Below are positions 5,401 to 5,777 of a stretch of 5,777 nt of DNA, in pieces. Made by a program: the position numbers and the translations under genes. The first letter of the stretch is position 1. Each line of letters starts with the position of its first letter. This stretch comes from a bacterium. GTDB lineage: Bacteria > Campylobacterota > Campylobacteria > Campylobacterales > Sulfurimonadaceae. Under the pieces are notes generated by a model. That model saw only the letters and a program-made list of their open reading frames with translations. It had not been told where the DNA came from and did not search any database. The stretch lies in contig JAHJFL010000021.1 of the NCBI GenBank assembly GCA_018824795.1, positions 1-5,777 of the forward strand, given 5' to 3'.

Positions 5401-5777
5401 TTAAATTTTCCTGAGAGAATATCATTAAGCAGTAGATTGGCACGATTTGAATTTGTATGCTTTATATAATCTTGTAAAACTTTTACAGCCTTATCTTTTT
5501 CATTGAGTTTTACAAGAGATTGTGCAAAAAGAATCCAGCTTGCTTCTATGTCTTTATTTAATTCATTGGTAATAAGAGAATAATTGTAAGCATTACGGTA
5601 TTCGCCTAATTCATAATATTTTTTAGCTATAAAGAGGCTTAGTGCCGGATTATTATTTTTTTTAAACCGTGTAATGATTTCTTCTATATCACTGTATTCA
5701 TTCTGTCTTTTTATGTTGATTGTATTTACTTGATGTACTTCTTCTTGAACCTTTTTTTCCTCAATTTTAATTGGTTG
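5397..5777 (-). CDS. TPR protein (CDC27/MshN-like), C-terminal part
   Basis: The frame is open from the right edge to a TGA at 5399-5397, giving the last 126 residues of a longer protein whose start lies outside the window. The visible start (about 1-25) is a Lys/Glu/Gln-rich linker (IKIEEKKVQEEVHQ). After it come two TPR-like helical hairpins, about 44-75 (ALSLFIAKKYYELGEYRNAY and on) and 78-109 (EASWILFAQSLVKLNEKDKA and on). TPR modules bind partner proteins. In MSHA-type loci a membrane-anchored periplasmic TPR protein (MshN) lies just upstream of the ATPase gene, which fits this position. The charged linker would join the TPRs to an unseen N-terminal membrane anchor; that is inference. 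The stop overlaps the start of the next gene by four bases. Confidence 0.8.
   Translation of the reverse strand, partial: QPIKIEEKKVQEEVHQVNTINIKRQNEYSDIEEIITRFKKNNNPALSLFIAKKYYELGEYRNAYNYSLITNELNKDIEASWILFAQSLVKLNEKDKAVKVLQDYIKHTNSNRANLLLNDILSGKFK
5409..5412 (-). promoter_or_regulatory. Ribosome binding site of the small exported protein
   Basis: The minus strand reads AGGA (in CAGGAAAA) eight bases before the ATG at 5400, inside the end of the TPR gene. It fixes the start that yields a proper signal peptide. Confidence 0.6.

Noticed and set aside
5401..5403. TTA at the right-hand side of the ATG at 5400, read as a minus-strand stop
   Set aside because: That frame is closed again at 5424-5422; the frame open to the window edge ends instead at the TGA at 5399-5397.
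1..5777. CRISPR arrays, tRNAs, rRNAs, insertion sequences or toxin-antitoxin pairs
   Set aside because: No regularly spaced repeats, cloverleaf, transposase motif or terminal inverted repeats were seen, and nearly all bases are explained by the genes listed.

Overview
The window looks like chromosome from a member of the Campylobacterota (the former Epsilonproteobacteria), most likely a Sulfurimonas-like organism. The evidence is the low GC content, dense gene packing with ATGA overlaps, promoters that show a good -10 box but no convincing -35, and the protein types. These include a YebC protein with the lineage-style [17 protein letters not shown] start, and a GspE/GspF pair next to small unknown periplasmic and TPR proteins. 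The genus is an inference from familiarity with these proteins, not from a search.

Layout. Positions 1-77 hold the start of an unknown gene that runs leftward out of the window. It shares a short divergent promoter region (78-131) with a rightward 115-residue hypothetical gene (132-479). A strong extended -10 promoter (492-500) then drives yebC (530-1240), which is followed after a small hairpin by a YigZ/IMPACT-family gene (1273-1848). From the right edge, a leftward cluster runs toward this pair: a 5'-truncated TPR protein (5397-5777), a small exported protein of unknown function (4858-5400), a GspE/PilB/MshE-type assembly ATPase (3113-4849) and a GspF/PilC/MshG-type inner-membrane platform protein (1869-3116). 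The two gene sets converge on a perfect 11-bp hairpin at 1846-1871 whose outer ends are the two stop codons.

How the genes work together. The leftward cluster encodes part of a type IV pilus / type II secretion-like envelope machine. The ATPase powers assembly, the GspF protein anchors it in the inner membrane, and the TPR and exported proteins probably act in the periplasm or at the membrane. The order TPR - (small protein) - ATPase - platform resembles the mshN-mshE-mshG part of MSHA pilus loci. It also resembles the cts DNA-uptake locus of Campylobacter (ctsE and ctsF at one end, a small unknown gene beside ctsE). A role in natural transformation or an MSHA-like pilus is therefore plausible, but the secretin and pilins lie outside the window. 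yebC and yigZ are conserved housekeeping genes with no evident link to the secretion cluster.

I see no mobile element, CRISPR array, tRNA or rRNA. The most interesting points are a degenerate tandem MshEN-like (c-di-GMP-receptor-like) N-terminus on the ATPase, the small unknown protein inserted in the pilus cluster, and the very compact divergent promoter and convergent terminator.
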